From JAVVUJ01 sp964582545 (GTDB taxonomy: Bacteria; Bacillota; Clostridia; Peptostreptococcales; Anaerovoracaceae), in the NCBI GenBank assembly GCA_964582545.1, contig CAZOSB010000001.1, forward strand, positions 62,001-126,000: DNA of 64,000 nt, written 5' to 3'. Every line of letters starts with the position of its first letter. Positions within the stretch are counted from its first letter, which is position 1. The notes under the pieces are model-generated. The model was not told where the DNA came from. It saw only the letters and a list, made by a program, of their open reading frames with translations, and searched no databases. The position numbers and the translations under genes were made by a program. This document shows, piece after piece, positions 1 to 8,892 of the stretch.

Positions 1-105
1 GATCCCAGAGCCTTATATTTTCAACAAGCTAAATACGGAATGTATGTACGAATGGCACTGATTTTGAGTCTTTTAGGTCTGGATGGAAAGAATGGGAGGG
101 CATAA
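1..105 (+). CDS. pyrB: Aspartate carbamoyltransferase catalytic chain, C-terminal end (partial)
   Basis: The first 34 codons form an open frame ending in TAA at 103-105. The readable tail (DPRALYFQQAKYGMYVRMAL, then a short Gly-rich end) matches the C-terminal helix of aspartate carbamoyltransferase catalytic chains, which usually end with this YF-Q-YGMYVRMAL pattern. The enzyme condenses carbamoyl phosphate with L-aspartate in de novo UMP synthesis. The next gene, pyrI, starts 2 bases after the stop, the usual pyrBI arrangement. The 5' part lies outside the window, so start, promoter and any attenuator cannot be seen. Confidence 0.93.
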   Translation, partial: DPRALYFQQAKYGMYVRMALILSLLGLDGKNGRA

Positions 106-107
106 AA

Positions 108-536
108 ATGATCGTTATTAACAGCATAGAAAAAGGAATCGTAATAGACCATATTACGGCAGGTTCTGGAATTAAATTGTTACATTACTTGAATATCGAC
201 CAAACTACGGATATGGTGGCATTTATCATGAATGCCCCGAGCAAAAAACATGGAAGGAAAGATGTCATCAAGTTTACTAATTTAGACGATGTAGATTTGA
301 CGGCCTTGGGACTGATCGACCATACTGCAACGGTAAACATCATCGAAGATCATAAGATCGTAAAAAAGATTAAATTAAAGTTGCCGGATAAGGTCACCAA
401 TGTAATTAAATGCAAGAATCCAAGGTGTGTCACCTCCATAGAGGTCAATGCGCCTCATGTATTTCACTTATTGGATGAAAGCAGCAAAGAATACAGCTGT
501 GAATATTGCGACGACATTGTGAAACTAGGAGTTTAA
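108..536 (+). CDS. pyrI: Aspartate carbamoyltransferase regulatory chain
   Basis: The 142-residue product matches the PyrI family in length and layout: an N-terminal nucleotide-binding alpha/beta domain, then a zinc domain. Cys102, Cys107, Cys131 and Cys134 form the C-x4-C...C-x2-C zinc site that holds the regulatory chain against PyrB. The chain binds CTP/ATP and makes the holoenzyme allosteric. Its ATG follows the pyrB stop by two bases, with GGGAGGG (94-100) inside the end of pyrB as ribosome binding site, so the two are translationally linked. E. coli PyrI is about ten residues longer; nothing essential appears to be missing. Confidence 0.95.
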   Translation: MIVINSIEKGIVIDHITAGSGIKLLHYLNIDQTTDMVAFIMNAPSKKHGRKDVIKFTNLDDVDLTALGLIDHTATVNIIEDHKIVKKIKLKLPDKVTNVIKCKNPRCVTSIEVNAPHVFHLLDESSKEYSCEYCDDIVKLGV

Positions 537-601
537 ATGCAAAAGATAGAAACTTAGAGTGCATTTGTGTGCAGTGAAAGTAAAATGGAATGGAGCAAAG
601 C

Positions 602-1909
602 ATGAAGTTAATCATAAAAAATGGATATATAATTGATCCTTCTCAAAATATGGAGGAGTTCAACAACGTTTATGTGGAGGATGGTTTCATAAAGCATGTT
701 GGAAAAACCTATGAGCCCTTTGAAAAGGAATCTATAGAAATTATAGATGCCAAGGGTAAATGGGTGGTGCCGGGGCTTATCGATCTCCATGTACATCTCA
801 GAGAGCCGGGCTTCACCTATAAGGAAGACATTCAAAGCGGCGGGGAAGCCGCCTATGCAGGAGGGTTTACAACCATCTGCGCTATGGCCAATACCTCTCC
901 TGTCATAGACGATGCAAAAAAGGTAGCGTGGATACACTCAAAAGCCCAAGAGGTGTCTCCGGTGCATGTTCTTACTGTGGGAGCCATTACCTTAGGAATG
1001 GAAGGCAAAGCACTGACAGACTTCTCTTCCCTAAAGCAGGTTGGAATTTGTGGGTTGAGTGAAGACGGAAAATCTGTTATGTCAGAACAGATCATGCGAC
1101 AGGCTATGGAAAAGGCTAGAGTCTTAGGATTACTCATCCTTGACCATACTGAGGATCACAATTTATCTGGTGGCTGCATGAATGAAGGGTTGGTTTCCTA
1201 CGGATTGCAGTTAAAAGGCATCACTGGGGAAACGGAAGAAAATATGTTGAAGCGAGACTTAGAGCTGGCTGAACAGACTGGTTGTAGGATTCATATTCAG
1301 CATGTAAGCACCAAAGGAAGTGTGGAACTCATTCGAAAAGCAAAAAAAAGAGGTGTCAAGGTGACTGCAGAAACAGCGCCTCATTATTTCACCTTGACGG
1401 ATTGGGATATCGTAAATCAACAGTTGGCAGGGATCAAACCTTTGGCAAAGACCAATATGAAGATGAATCCCCCTTTACGCACCAGAGAGGATATGTTGGC
1501 TATCAGGAAGGGATTAAAGGATGGAACCATAGATGCCATCGCCACGGATCATGCCCCTCACAGCATAGGGGACAAGAGCCTCTCCTTTGAAGAAGCACCC
1601 TTTGGAGTCATTGGACTGGAAACATCCTTTCCAGTAAGCTATACGGCTTTAGTAAAAACAGGTATCCTGACACCGTTGCAATTAATAGAAAAAATGACAA
1701 CAAGGCCAGCACAAATTTTAGGCATTCCAAAGGGAACCCTTGTGGTCAATGCACCAGCGGATATCACCTTAATCGATGTGAATTGTTGCTTTGAAATTCA
1801 GGGAGAACTGTTTCAATCTAAATCAAACAATACGCCCTTTGAGGGGATGACGGTATGGGGAAAACCCCAAGTGGTATGCTGTACTAAGGTAAAGACAGAG
1901 AGGAAGTAA
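602..1909 (+). CDS. pyrC: Dihydroorotase
   Basis: This is a class I dihydroorotase of about 435 residues that cyclises carbamoyl aspartate to dihydroorotate. The metal-binding motif DLHVHLREPG lies at residues 61-70 (His63, His65) and the late ATDHAPHS motif carries the catalytic Asp. I chose ATG 602 over the in-frame ATG at 590 because GGAG at 592-595 sits 6 bases upstream of 602, while 590 has no credible ribosome binding site. The protein then begins MKLIIKNG, as is common in the family. It is the third gene of the pyr operon and pyrF follows 4 bases downstream. Confidence 0.95.
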   Translation: MKLIIKNGYIIDPSQNMEEFNNVYVEDGFIKHVGKTYEPFEKESIEIIDAKGKWVVPGLIDLHVHLREPGFTYKEDIQSGGEAAYAGGFTTICAMANTSPVIDDAKKVAWIHSKAQEVSPVHVLTVGAITLGMEGKALTDFSSLKQVGICGLSEDGKSVMSEQIMRQAMEKARVLGLLILDHTEDHNLSGGCMNEGLVSYGLQLKGITGETEENMLKRDLELAEQTGCRIHIQHVSTKGSVELIRKAKKRGVKVTAETAPHYFTLTDWDIVNQQLAGIKPLAKTNMKMNPPLRTREDMLAIRKGLKDGTIDAIATDHAPHSIGDKSLSFEEAPFGVIGLETSFPVSYTALVKTGILTPLQLIEKMTTRPAQILGIPKGTLVVNAPADITLIDVNCCFEIQGELFQSKSNNTPFEGMTVWGKPQVVCCTKVKTERK

Positions 1910-1913
1910 AGAT

Positions 1914-2861
1914 ATGATAGATAAATTGATAGAGAAAATAGGGGAATGCAATAATCCTACGGTGGTAGGATTAGACCCCACACTGTCCATGATTCCTTCT
2001 TATCTCAAGAAGGAAAGCTTTGAAGCTCACGGGAAGACGGCTAAGGCGGTGGGTCATATGTTCACTGTGTTTAACAGACATATCTTAGATGCAGTTTGGG
2101 ATTTGGTTCCTGCGGTAAAGCCCCAGATCGCCATGTATGAGCAGTATGGTCTTGAGGGATTGCAGGCATATCTGGACACCATCAGTTATGCAAAGGAAAA
2201 GGGGCTTTTGGTGATCGGAGACATTAAGCGGGGAGATATCGGCTCTACGGCAACTTCTTATGCGGGTCATCTGGCAGGGGTGGAAATTGAGGGAACCAAC
2301 ATAGATCCTTGGCAAGAGGATGCGGTTACCTTAAACCCATACTTGGGGATAGATGGAATCCTTCCCTTTATTGAAGCTGCAAACAAGCATGATAAAGGGA
2401 TGTTCTTACTGGTTAAAACAAGTAACCCCAGCAGTAAGGAAATCCAAGATTTAGAGGTACAACCTTCAGGGAAAAAGGTCTATGAAGAAGTAGGGAACTT
2501 GGTTTCTCAATGGGGACTGCAATCTATGGGAAGGTTGGGATACAGCAACGTGGGTGCTGTAGTCGGCGCAACTCACAGGGAACAGGGGGCGTCCCTAAGG
2601 CGGCAGATGCCTCACACCTTCTTTTTGGTGCCGGGGTACGGTGCACAAGGAGGGCGAGCAGAGGATTTGGAAGGATTTTTTGACAAAGATGGCATTGGAT
2701 GTATTGTAAATTCCTCAAGGGGTATTACGGAAGCGTATAAAAGCTTACCTGAATACGGGGAAAAGGATTTTGGAGAGGCTGCCAGAATAGCGGTTCTGAA
2801 GATGAAAAACGATCTGAAACAGGGACTGTTTAGATCAGGAGGAGAGGGGGCGGGTGCTTAA
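1914..2861 (+). CDS. pyrF: Orotidine 5'-phosphate decarboxylase (type 2)
   Basis: The 315-residue protein is a long, type 2 OMP decarboxylase, which makes UMP from OMP. The catalytic Asp-Lys-Asp cluster is visible as IGDIKRGDIG (Asp103, Lys105, Asp108), and VPGYGAQGG late in the protein is the phosphate-binding loop. Type 2 enzymes are longer than the roughly 235-residue type 1 found in Bacillus. The gene starts 4 bases after pyrC, and pyrK starts on the base after its stop, so it is read in the middle of a tightly packed operon. Confidence 0.95.
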   Translation: MIDKLIEKIGECNNPTVVGLDPTLSMIPSYLKKESFEAHGKTAKAVGHMFTVFNRHILDAVWDLVPAVKPQIAMYEQYGLEGLQAYLDTISYAKEKGLLVIGDIKRGDIGSTATSYAGHLAGVEIEGTNIDPWQEDAVTLNPYLGIDGILPFIEAANKHDKGMFLLVKTSNPSSKEIQDLEVQPSGKKVYEEVGNLVSQWGLQSMGRLGYSNVGAVVGATHREQGASLRRQMPHTFFLVPGYGAQGGRAEDLEGFFDKDGIGCIVNSSRGITEAYKSLPEYGEKDFGEAARIAVLKMKNDLKQGLFRSGGEGAGA

Positions 2862-3731
2862 GTGTGTGGAAAAAGCATCTTAGAGGTAAGCATCATAGGG
2901 AATACAGCTATTGCCTCCGATGTATATAAAATGATCATCAAGGTACCAGAGATTTCCCGGGAAATACATCCGGGTCAATTTTTAAATGTCTATCTAAAGA
3001 ATCAAAGCCGATTGCTACCAAGACCCATTAGCCTTTGTGAGGTACAAGGTGATACAGTAACTTTGGTTTACGGAATCGTAGGGAAGGGTACGACAGAACT
3101 ATCGAAGTATTCACAAGGGGATTCTTTGATAATCAACGGTCCAAATGGTAATGGTTTTATATTAGACGAGTTCTATAAATTTTATCAAAATAAAGAGAAT
3201 CCTGTCAAAGAAGTAGTTCTTGTTGGTGGTGGAATAGGAGTTCCACCTTTGGTGGAGCTTGCTAAGAGATTACGGGAAAAATTTAATTATAAAAAAATGG
3301 ATGTAAAATTAACAGCGGTATTAGGTTTCAGAGATGAGGGTTTTTTAATAGAGGAGATAAAAACCCACTGCCACCAAGTTTTTGTAGCGACAGATTCCGG
3401 CTCTACGGGTTACCGGGGGAATGTGTTGGAACTTATTAAAGAGTTGGATGTGTGCGGAGACTATTACTTTGCCTGTGGTCCTAAAAAAATGTTGGAAAGT
3501 CTGACAGAACATTGTTCCAATCAAGATAGCAGAATCCCCATCCAAGTATCCATAGAAGAACGTATGGGTTGCGGATACGGGGCATGTGTAGGATGCACCT
3601 GCAAGGTAGAAGCCTCTGCCGGTGATGAGATTAGCTTTTTAGATCAAGCTTCAGGTCGGAAGGTAGCTTTGAAAAAAGTCTGCCAAGACGGACCTGTATT
3701 TATGGGAAAGGATGTGATTTGGAATGATTGA
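2862..3731 (+). CDS. pyrK: Dihydroorotate dehydrogenase B, electron transfer subunit
   Basis: The 289-residue PyrK passes electrons from PyrDB to NAD+. It has an N-terminal FAD-binding barrel with the RPISL flavin motif, an NAD-binding part with VLVGGGIGVPPL, and a C-terminal [2Fe-2S] site in GCGYGACVGC (Cys237, Cys242, Cys245, with Cys274 later). The start is GTG, directly abutting the pyrF stop; GGAGAGGGGG lies about 14 bases upstream. The end overlaps pyrD by 8 bases, consistent with a fixed PyrK-PyrD stoichiometry through coupled translation. A class 1B, NAD-dependent enzyme suits anaerobic growth. Confidence 0.94.
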   Translation: MCGKSILEVSIIGNTAIASDVYKMIIKVPEISREIHPGQFLNVYLKNQSRLLPRPISLCEVQGDTVTLVYGIVGKGTTELSKYSQGDSLIINGPNGNGFILDEFYKFYQNKENPVKEVVLVGGGIGVPPLVELAKRLREKFNYKKMDVKLTAVLGFRDEGFLIEEIKTHCHQVFVATDSGSTGYRGNVLELIKELDVCGDYYFACGPKKMLESLTEHCSNQDSRIPIQVSIEERMGCGYGACVGCTCKVEASAGDEISFLDQASGRKVALKKVCQDGPVFMGKDVIWND

Positions 3732-4629
3732 TTTATCTGTAAACCTTTGTGGTATTCAAATGAAAAACCCAATTACTACCGCATCCGGTACTTTTTCCTT
3801 AGAGGCTAGTGGTCAATATTATGACGTGTCTAAGTTGGGTGCTCTCATCACCAAAGGTGTTGCCAGTGAGCCATGGCAGGGAAACCCTACCCCCAGAATT
3901 GCAGAAAGCTATGGGGGAATGCTAAATTCTGTAGGCTTACAGAACAATGGGGTGGAGTACTTTGTTCGAGAAGAACTGCCTGAATTATTAGAGGCAAATA
4001 CCCCCATTATCGTAAATGTAGCCGGAAAAACCATAGAGGAATACTGTGAAGTGGTAGAGAAATTAAGCGAGACAGATATTCATATGATGGAGGTTAATAT
4101 TTCATGCCCCAACGTAAAGGAGGGAGGAATCGGCTTTGGAACATCCTCGCAAATGGCCGCAAAGGTGACGAAAGAGGTAAAAAAGAGAAGTAGAAAACCA
4201 ATCGTCATCAAACTTACTCCAAATGTGACGGATATTGCAGAGATTGCAAAGGCGGTAGAAAGTGAGGGAGCCGACTGCCTCTCACTCATCAATACACTGC
4301 TGGGTATGAAAATCGACGTATACAGAAAGAAACCTGTATTGGCCAATGGTTTGGGGGGGCTTTCAGGACCGGCAATTTTGCCTGTGGCAGTAAGGATGGT
4401 CTATCAGGTTCGCAGAGCTGTAAAAATTCCAATAATTGGGCTGGGTGGAATTACGAAAGGTGAGGATGTGGTTGAATTTATTATGGCCGGTGCGGATGCT
4501 GTCTCTGTAGGAACTGCAGCTCTGGTCGATCCTACGGCACCTATCCGCATTTTACAAGAAATGGAGAATTATATGGTGGGACAAGGATTTAAAAACATCA
4601 AGGAAATTCAAGAATCTTTTGTAGGATAG
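3724..4629 (+). CDS. pyrD: Dihydroorotate dehydrogenase B, catalytic subunit
   Basis: The 301-residue FMN protein oxidises dihydroorotate to orotate. The base is Cys128 in NISCPN, and Cys rather than Ser is the mark of class 1 enzymes. Other FMN and substrate motifs include TKGVASEPWQGNPTPR, NSVGLQN and a GLGGITKGEDVVEF phosphate loop. The gene overlaps pyrK by 8 bases. A class 1B enzyme needs PyrK, and the two genes adjoin here. Confidence 0.95.
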   Translation: MIDLSVNLCGIQMKNPITTASGTFSLEASGQYYDVSKLGALITKGVASEPWQGNPTPRIAESYGGMLNSVGLQNNGVEYFVREELPELLEANTPIIVNVAGKTIEEYCEVVEKLSETDIHMMEVNISCPNVKEGGIGFGTSSQMAAKVTKEVKKRSRKPIVIKLTPNVTDIAEIAKAVESEGADCLSLINTLLGMKIDVYRKKPVLANGLGGLSGPAILPVAVRMVYQVRRAVKIPIIGLGGITKGEDVVEFIMAGADAVSVGTAALVDPTAPIRILQEMENYMVGQGFKNIKEIQESFVG

Positions 4630-4699
4630 GAACAAAGGTGCTTGTATTATATAAATCTAACCAATATTCATTTGCAATCTTAAAGAAATGAGGGAAAAT

Positions 4700-5374
4700 A
4701 TGAATTACAAAGAAGAGTTTATCCAATTTATGGTAGAGTCAGGGGTTTTAACCTTTGGTGACTTTATTACCAAGAGTGGAAGACCTACATCCTACTTTAT
4801 CAATACAGGGAACTATAAGACGGGAGAACAAATAACTCGATTGGGGAATTTTTATGCCTCCTGCATTGTGGAAAATATAAAAAAAGGAAATTTAGCAGAA
4901 GATATTACAGCACTTTTTGGACCTGCCTATAAGGGTATACCTCTTGCGGTAGCCACTTCCATGGCTTTGTTTTCCTCTTATGGAAAGAATGTAAATTATT
5001 GCTTTAACCGAAAGGAACAAAAGGATCACGGTGAAGGTGGCTCCATGGTAGGTTACCAGTTGAAACCGGGGGATACAGTTTTAATGGTGGAGGATGTAAT
5101 CACTGCCGGAACTGCTGTCAGGGAGAGCGTCCCTCTGTTAAAAGAAACGGCTGAAATAAATTTAGCTGGGTTGATTATCAGTGTTGATCGAATGGAAAAA
5201 GGGCAAGGTGAAAAGACCGCGATTGAAGAGATACGAGATCGGTTTCAAATCAACACATTCTCCATTGTAACCGTAAAGGATATCATCCATACTTTGCACA
5301 ATAAGGAGATAAAGGGTAGAATCCTCATTGATGACCTGCGAAAAGAAAAAATGGAAAGAAATTTAATCGGATAG
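4700..5374 (+). CDS. pyrE: Orotate phosphoribosyltransferase
   Basis: The product (about 224 residues) joins orotate to PRPP to form OMP. The PRPP-binding signature VLMVEDVITAGTA is at residues 127-139, and FNRKEQKDHGEGG is the catalytic flexible loop. ATG 4700 is preferred over ATG 4688 because GAGGGA at 4690-4695 is well spaced for it. A 70-base gap after pyrD shows no terminator, so it is probably the last gene of the pyr operon. The family is recognised by the PRPP motif and operon context together. Confidence 0.94.
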   Translation: MNYKEEFIQFMVESGVLTFGDFITKSGRPTSYFINTGNYKTGEQITRLGNFYASCIVENIKKGNLAEDITALFGPAYKGIPLAVATSMALFSSYGKNVNYCFNRKEQKDHGEGGSMVGYQLKPGDTVLMVEDVITAGTAVRESVPLLKETAEINLAGLIISVDRMEKGQGEKTAIEEIRDRFQINTFSIVTVKDIIHTLHNKEIKGRILIDDLRKEKMERNLIG

Positions 5375-5410
5375 ATCTATTGCAGAATTTCATTCCAAAT
5401 TCATGATTTT

Positions 5411-5439
5411 TGTATGAAAAATACTCCAGCGGATATAAT
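5411..5439 (+). promoter_or_regulatory. Candidate promoter of the germination gene
   Basis: TGTATG (5411-5416), a 17-base spacer and TATAAT (5434-5439, read on as TATAATA). The -10 is perfect for sigma-A, but the -35 is poor. The pair also resembles a forespore sigma-F/G promoter (TG-ATA and -ATA-TA), which would fit a germination gene. The sequence alone does not decide the sigma factor. Confidence 0.5.
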
Positions 5440-5531
5440 ACTCTTATGAGATACAGTTTCGTTTTATAAGAGCAAGTACCTAGTCCTGTAGGGGAAAAGG
5501 TAGATGCTAAAAATCTATTTAGGAGTATTTT
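5418..5531 (+). promoter_or_regulatory. 10-base inverted repeat able to cover the ribosome binding site
   Basis: AAAATACTCC at 5418-5427 is the exact complement of GGAGTATTTT at 5522-5531. The right arm contains the GGAG ribosome binding site of the next gene, 8 bases before its ATG. The left arm lies upstream of the candidate -10 box, so only transcripts reading through from pyrE would contain both arms. A second small hairpin (TAGAT and ATCTA) lies between them. Confidence 0.5.
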
Positions 5532-5533
5532 AG

Positions 5534-6928
5534 ATGGAAAATAAATTTGTGGAATATGTTACCCAATTACGGGCATCTTTGCCCATCGGAAAAACCTTTG
5601 ACATGGTAGAACGAAATATCATAGTGGGAGGTAAAGAAGTTTACTTCTACTATATAGATGCGTTTACTAAAGATGAAATTATGCAATATCTAATGACAAG
5701 ATTTTTTCAAATAACGTCTAAAGAAATGGATGAGTATCATACAGCTTTAGATTTCATTAAAAATCAAATTCCATATATTGAGGTAATCAAAGAAAACAAT
5801 ATTGAAAATATGGTTAAATGGGTGTTGTCGGGACAGACCGTCATGTTAATTGACGGTTATGCCGACGCCATTGTCATAGACGTCAGAACTTATCCAGTAA
5901 GGTCTGTTGCAGAGCCGGAAAAAGAAAAGAGCTTGCGAGGTGCCAAGGATGGATTTGTTGAAACTTTAATCTTTAACACTGCCATGGTAAGGAGGAGAAT
6001 CAGGGATCCTAAGCTAATCTTTAAAGTGTTTAACGTAGGAGAAAAGACGAAAACTGATGTTGCATTAGGATATATAGATGGTGTGGCAGATCAAAAGCAA
6101 GTGGACAAGATCATAGAAAAAATTAAAAAAATAAAGGTTCAAAGTCTAACTGTAGGAGATCAAAGCTTAGTGGAGGCATTAGGGGGGCGAGGACACATAA
6201 GCCCTTTTCCAAAGGTTAGATACACACAAAGACCGGATGTGGTAGCGGCACACCTTACAGAAGGAAAAATCGTAATTTTTACTGATAATAGCCCAACTGC
6301 ACTGATGCTTCCAACTTGCCTATTTGATTTCATGCAAGATGTGGACGACTACTATTTCCCCATTATCACAGGAAACTATTTTAGGTTGGTCAGAACTTTA
6401 AATATGTTAATCATCATGTTTCTGACTCCTGTTTATCTGCTCATAGCTGAAAACTATGTGGCGGTGCCTGAATACCTGCACTTTTTAGCACCGGATGAAG
6501 GGTATTCCATACCTCTATTCTTACAATTTATCTTATTAGAAATTGCCATAGATGCACTGAAGCTAGCATCTCTAAATACACCAAGCTCTTTAGGCATGTC
6601 CCTATCTGTAATAGGTGCGTTAATTTTAGGGGAGTTTTCCATTACAGCGGGATGGTTTATTCCTCAAACCATATTATGTATGGCAGTGGTAGCACTGGGG
6701 GGCTTTACCAACCCAAGCATTGAGTTGTCCTATGCAATAAAGTTTATGCGCATACTCATGATCATAGGGGTAGCCGTATATGGGTTGTGGGGTGTAATTA
6801 CTGCTTTTGTCATCTTCCTATTGATAATGGCATTTACAAAATCTCTGTTAGGAACCCCATATTTATTCCCTTTGATTCCCTTTGACGGAAAACAACTGAG
6901 CCACATGCTCTTCAGGACAAAGTCCTAA
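5534..6928 (+). CDS. Spore germination protein, GerA/SpoVAF family
   Basis: The 464-residue protein has the GerA-family plan. A soluble N-terminal half of about 280 residues contains the family signatures GQTVMLIDGYADAIVIDVRTYPVRSVAEPE (broken here as GQTVMLIDGY and YPVRSVAEPE), EKSLRGAKDGFVETL and RRRIRDPKL. A C-terminal half follows with about five membrane segments. Such proteins sit in the spore inner membrane and take part in nutrient sensing or in the SpoVA Ca-DPA channel. No gerB or gerC partner follows, as expected for a lone SpoVAF-like protein rather than a three-gene receptor; this is inference. The RBS is GGAG at 5522-5525. The 3' neighbour is convergent, with a 5-base gap. Confidence 0.9.
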   Translation: MENKFVEYVTQLRASLPIGKTFDMVERNIIVGGKEVYFYYIDAFTKDEIMQYLMTRFFQITSKEMDEYHTALDFIKNQIPYIEVIKENNIENMVKWVLSGQTVMLIDGYADAIVIDVRTYPVRSVAEPEKEKSLRGAKDGFVETLIFNTAMVRRRIRDPKLIFKVFNVGEKTKTDVALGYIDGVADQKQVDKIIEKIKKIKVQSLTVGDQSLVEALGGRGHISPFPKVRYTQRPDVVAAHLTEGKIVIFTDNSPTALMLPTCLFDFMQDVDDYYFPIITGNYFRLVRTLNMLIIMFLTPVYLLIAENYVAVPEYLHFLAPDEGYSIPLFLQFILLEIAIDALKLASLNTPSSLGMSLSVIGALILGEFSITAGWFIPQTILCMAVVALGGFTNPSIELSYAIKFMRILMIIGVAVYGLWGVITAFVIFLLIMAFTKSLLGTPYLFPLIPFDGKQLSHMLFRTKS

Positions 6929-6933
6929 AGGCG

Positions 6934-8892
6934 TTATAAGATGGGCTTACCGATGCCGGTAATTTTCACCTTTTTGCCCATTAAGACCTGAGCTTCATTT
7001 TCCTTAAGTTCGACCATAATATCGTGGAATTCCTCCAAAATTTCACAGCGATTGCATCCTGCACCAAACAGGATGCTTTCTATGTGTTTTCTACCTTCGT
7101 GAACAGCATAAAACATAGCCTCATCCAGGGTGGCATAAAGTTTTCGATCCCAAGGCATATTCAGAATGTAGCTCTTTCCACCCGGATCAAGACTGATCAG
7201 AAGATCTACCACCTCCATAATCTGACCGACGGCGGCACCTATGGCATTTGCAACTTCTGCATGTTCTGGGATGATGACGTTTCCATCTAACCTTTCCTTT
7301 AATCCTGATGTCCAAGCTGACGCGGGAGCTCCGATGGCAATAATGGGTTTTTCAAGGGATAACCCAACTTTGAGCAATTCATTGCCCTGATTCTCCAATA
7401 CCTTATTTAATAAATAAATAACCTCGTTGCTTTGATCTAGCTGAATGTTATGACTTTCGAAATCTGCAATGCTTTGCAGTGTGACCATACAAATCTTTTT
7501 TGCCATCAATTTTTCCACTCGACGTAAAAATTGCTCTATAGGTATTTCCATTCTTTTGGAGAGAATTTCAGCTCCTACACCGGCAATGTCTTGGTTCCAT
7601 TCTGTATATTTTCCCTGCACGTGAAGGACGTCGGTAGGTGTCATGGAAATTCTGTTAAGAATACCTTGCTTGATGTAAGGTGTCATATCCATAGTCTCCG
7701 GTGCCCTGTTTAATAGACCTGCAATATGGCTCAAGCTGTGAGGACCATCCCGGAGAATGTCTAAGACACTCTGCTCTATATTTTGTAACGGGGAATCGGG
7801 AATTTTTAGCAGTATATAACAATCCGTTTCCTGAGGGGAGTAGGATTTATATTCACCGTGGCGCTTAAAGCTTCTCATTTCATACAGCAAGTTTGGGAAG
7901 TCACGTCCTGCCAAGCTGAGGGGAATGACTTTTTCAGGTCCAATTTCTATTTTTCCTGCAGAATTTAAGAATATGTGGCTGTCTCCACCAAGACCAAAGG
8001 TAGAAATTTCAGCAGCTTGAACTCTTGTAAACCATCCTCCCACTTTAGCTCCTTCTTTTTTTATCTTTACAGCTCCATCTTGAATGTGGGCAATGTCAGT
8101 GGTAGTTCCTCCCATATCTAAAATCAATGCATCCTTCTTTTTTGTAAGGAAAGCACCGCCGATAACACTAGCTGCAGGACCGGATAAAATGGTTTCAATG
8201 GGTTTGTCCATAGCTAACGTTTCCGGCATCAAAGTACCGTCACCCTTTACCATCATGATGGGTGCCTTTATGGAATTTTTTTCTAATACGGTTTTGGTCG
8301 AGGTGATTAGACTATATATGACGGGAATGAGTCTTGCGTTTAGCACCGCGGTTACCGTTCTCTGATAAAAACCTAGAGCAGAGGTCAATTGGTGGGCACA
8401 AACCACGGGTATATGCAACGAACCTTCTGCCAAGTTCTTTAATATTTGCTCGTGCTTGGGGTTTCGTACGCTGGCGTAACCTGAAATGGCTACGGCTTGT
8501 ACCTTGCCTCGGAAGCTTTCCAGTAATTCTTTGGCCTGCTCAACATCCAGCTCCTCTTGAAGTCCTCCCATAATATCAAATTTTCCCTTTACACGTCCCC
8601 ATAACTCGACAGGGATTTCTTCCTGCAACTCATCTCCCATGAGTATCAGACCGACTTTGCCTCCTCGACCTTCTACAAGGGAATTGGTAGCCAAGGTAGT
8701 GGAGAGAGAGACTAACTGAACCTGTGAAAAGTCGTTGCACTTCATATTTCTAATGCAATTTTCTATTCCTATAGTCAGGTCTTCCTTTGTGGTCAGTGCT
8801 TTTGCCTTGAAAAGAATTTCCTTGGTTTTACTGTTGATTAAAACGCCATCCGTATAGGTTCCGCCTGTATCCATTCCTAATATCAGTGACAT
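6934..8892 (-). CDS. Hydantoinase/oxoprolinase family protein (HyuA-like)
   Basis: The 652-residue protein starts with the ATPase-type phosphate loop GMDTGGTYTDGV of the hydantoinase A/oxoprolinase family, and a second phosphate motif (LDMGGTTTD) lies near residue 265. Family members use ATP to open hydantoin- or 5-oxoproline-like rings, or act as activators of such enzymes. No HyuB partner is next to it. Many clostridial genomes carry such a stand-alone HyuA-like protein of unknown substrate, so I do not assign a reaction. AGGAGGG lies 4 bases upstream of its ATG at 8892. It converges on the germination gene. Confidence 0.85.
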   Translation of the reverse strand: MSLILGMDTGGTYTDGVLINSKTKEILFKAKALTTKEDLTIGIENCIRNMKCNDFSQVQLVSLSTTLATNSLVEGRGGKVGLILMGDELQEEIPVELWGRVKGKFDIMGGLQEELDVEQAKELLESFRGKVQAVAISGYASVRNPKHEQILKNLAEGSLHIPVVCAHQLTSALGFYQRTVTAVLNARLIPVIYSLITSTKTVLEKNSIKAPIMMVKGDGTLMPETLAMDKPIETILSGPAASVIGGAFLTKKKDALILDMGGTTTDIAHIQDGAVKIKKEGAKVGGWFTRVQAAEISTFGLGGDSHIFLNSAGKIEIGPEKVIPLSLAGRDFPNLLYEMRSFKRHGEYKSYSPQETDCYILLKIPDSPLQNIEQSVLDILRDGPHSLSHIAGLLNRAPETMDMTPYIKQGILNRISMTPTDVLHVQGKYTEWNQDIAGVGAEILSKRMEIPIEQFLRRVEKLMAKKICMVTLQSIADFESHNIQLDQSNEVIYLLNKVLENQGNELLKVGLSLEKPIIAIGAPASAWTSGLKERLDGNVIIPEHAEVANAIGAAVGQIMEVVDLLISLDPGGKSYILNMPWDRKLYATLDEAMFYAVHEGRKHIESILFGAGCNRCEILEEFHDIMVELKENEAQVLMGKKVKITGIGKPIL

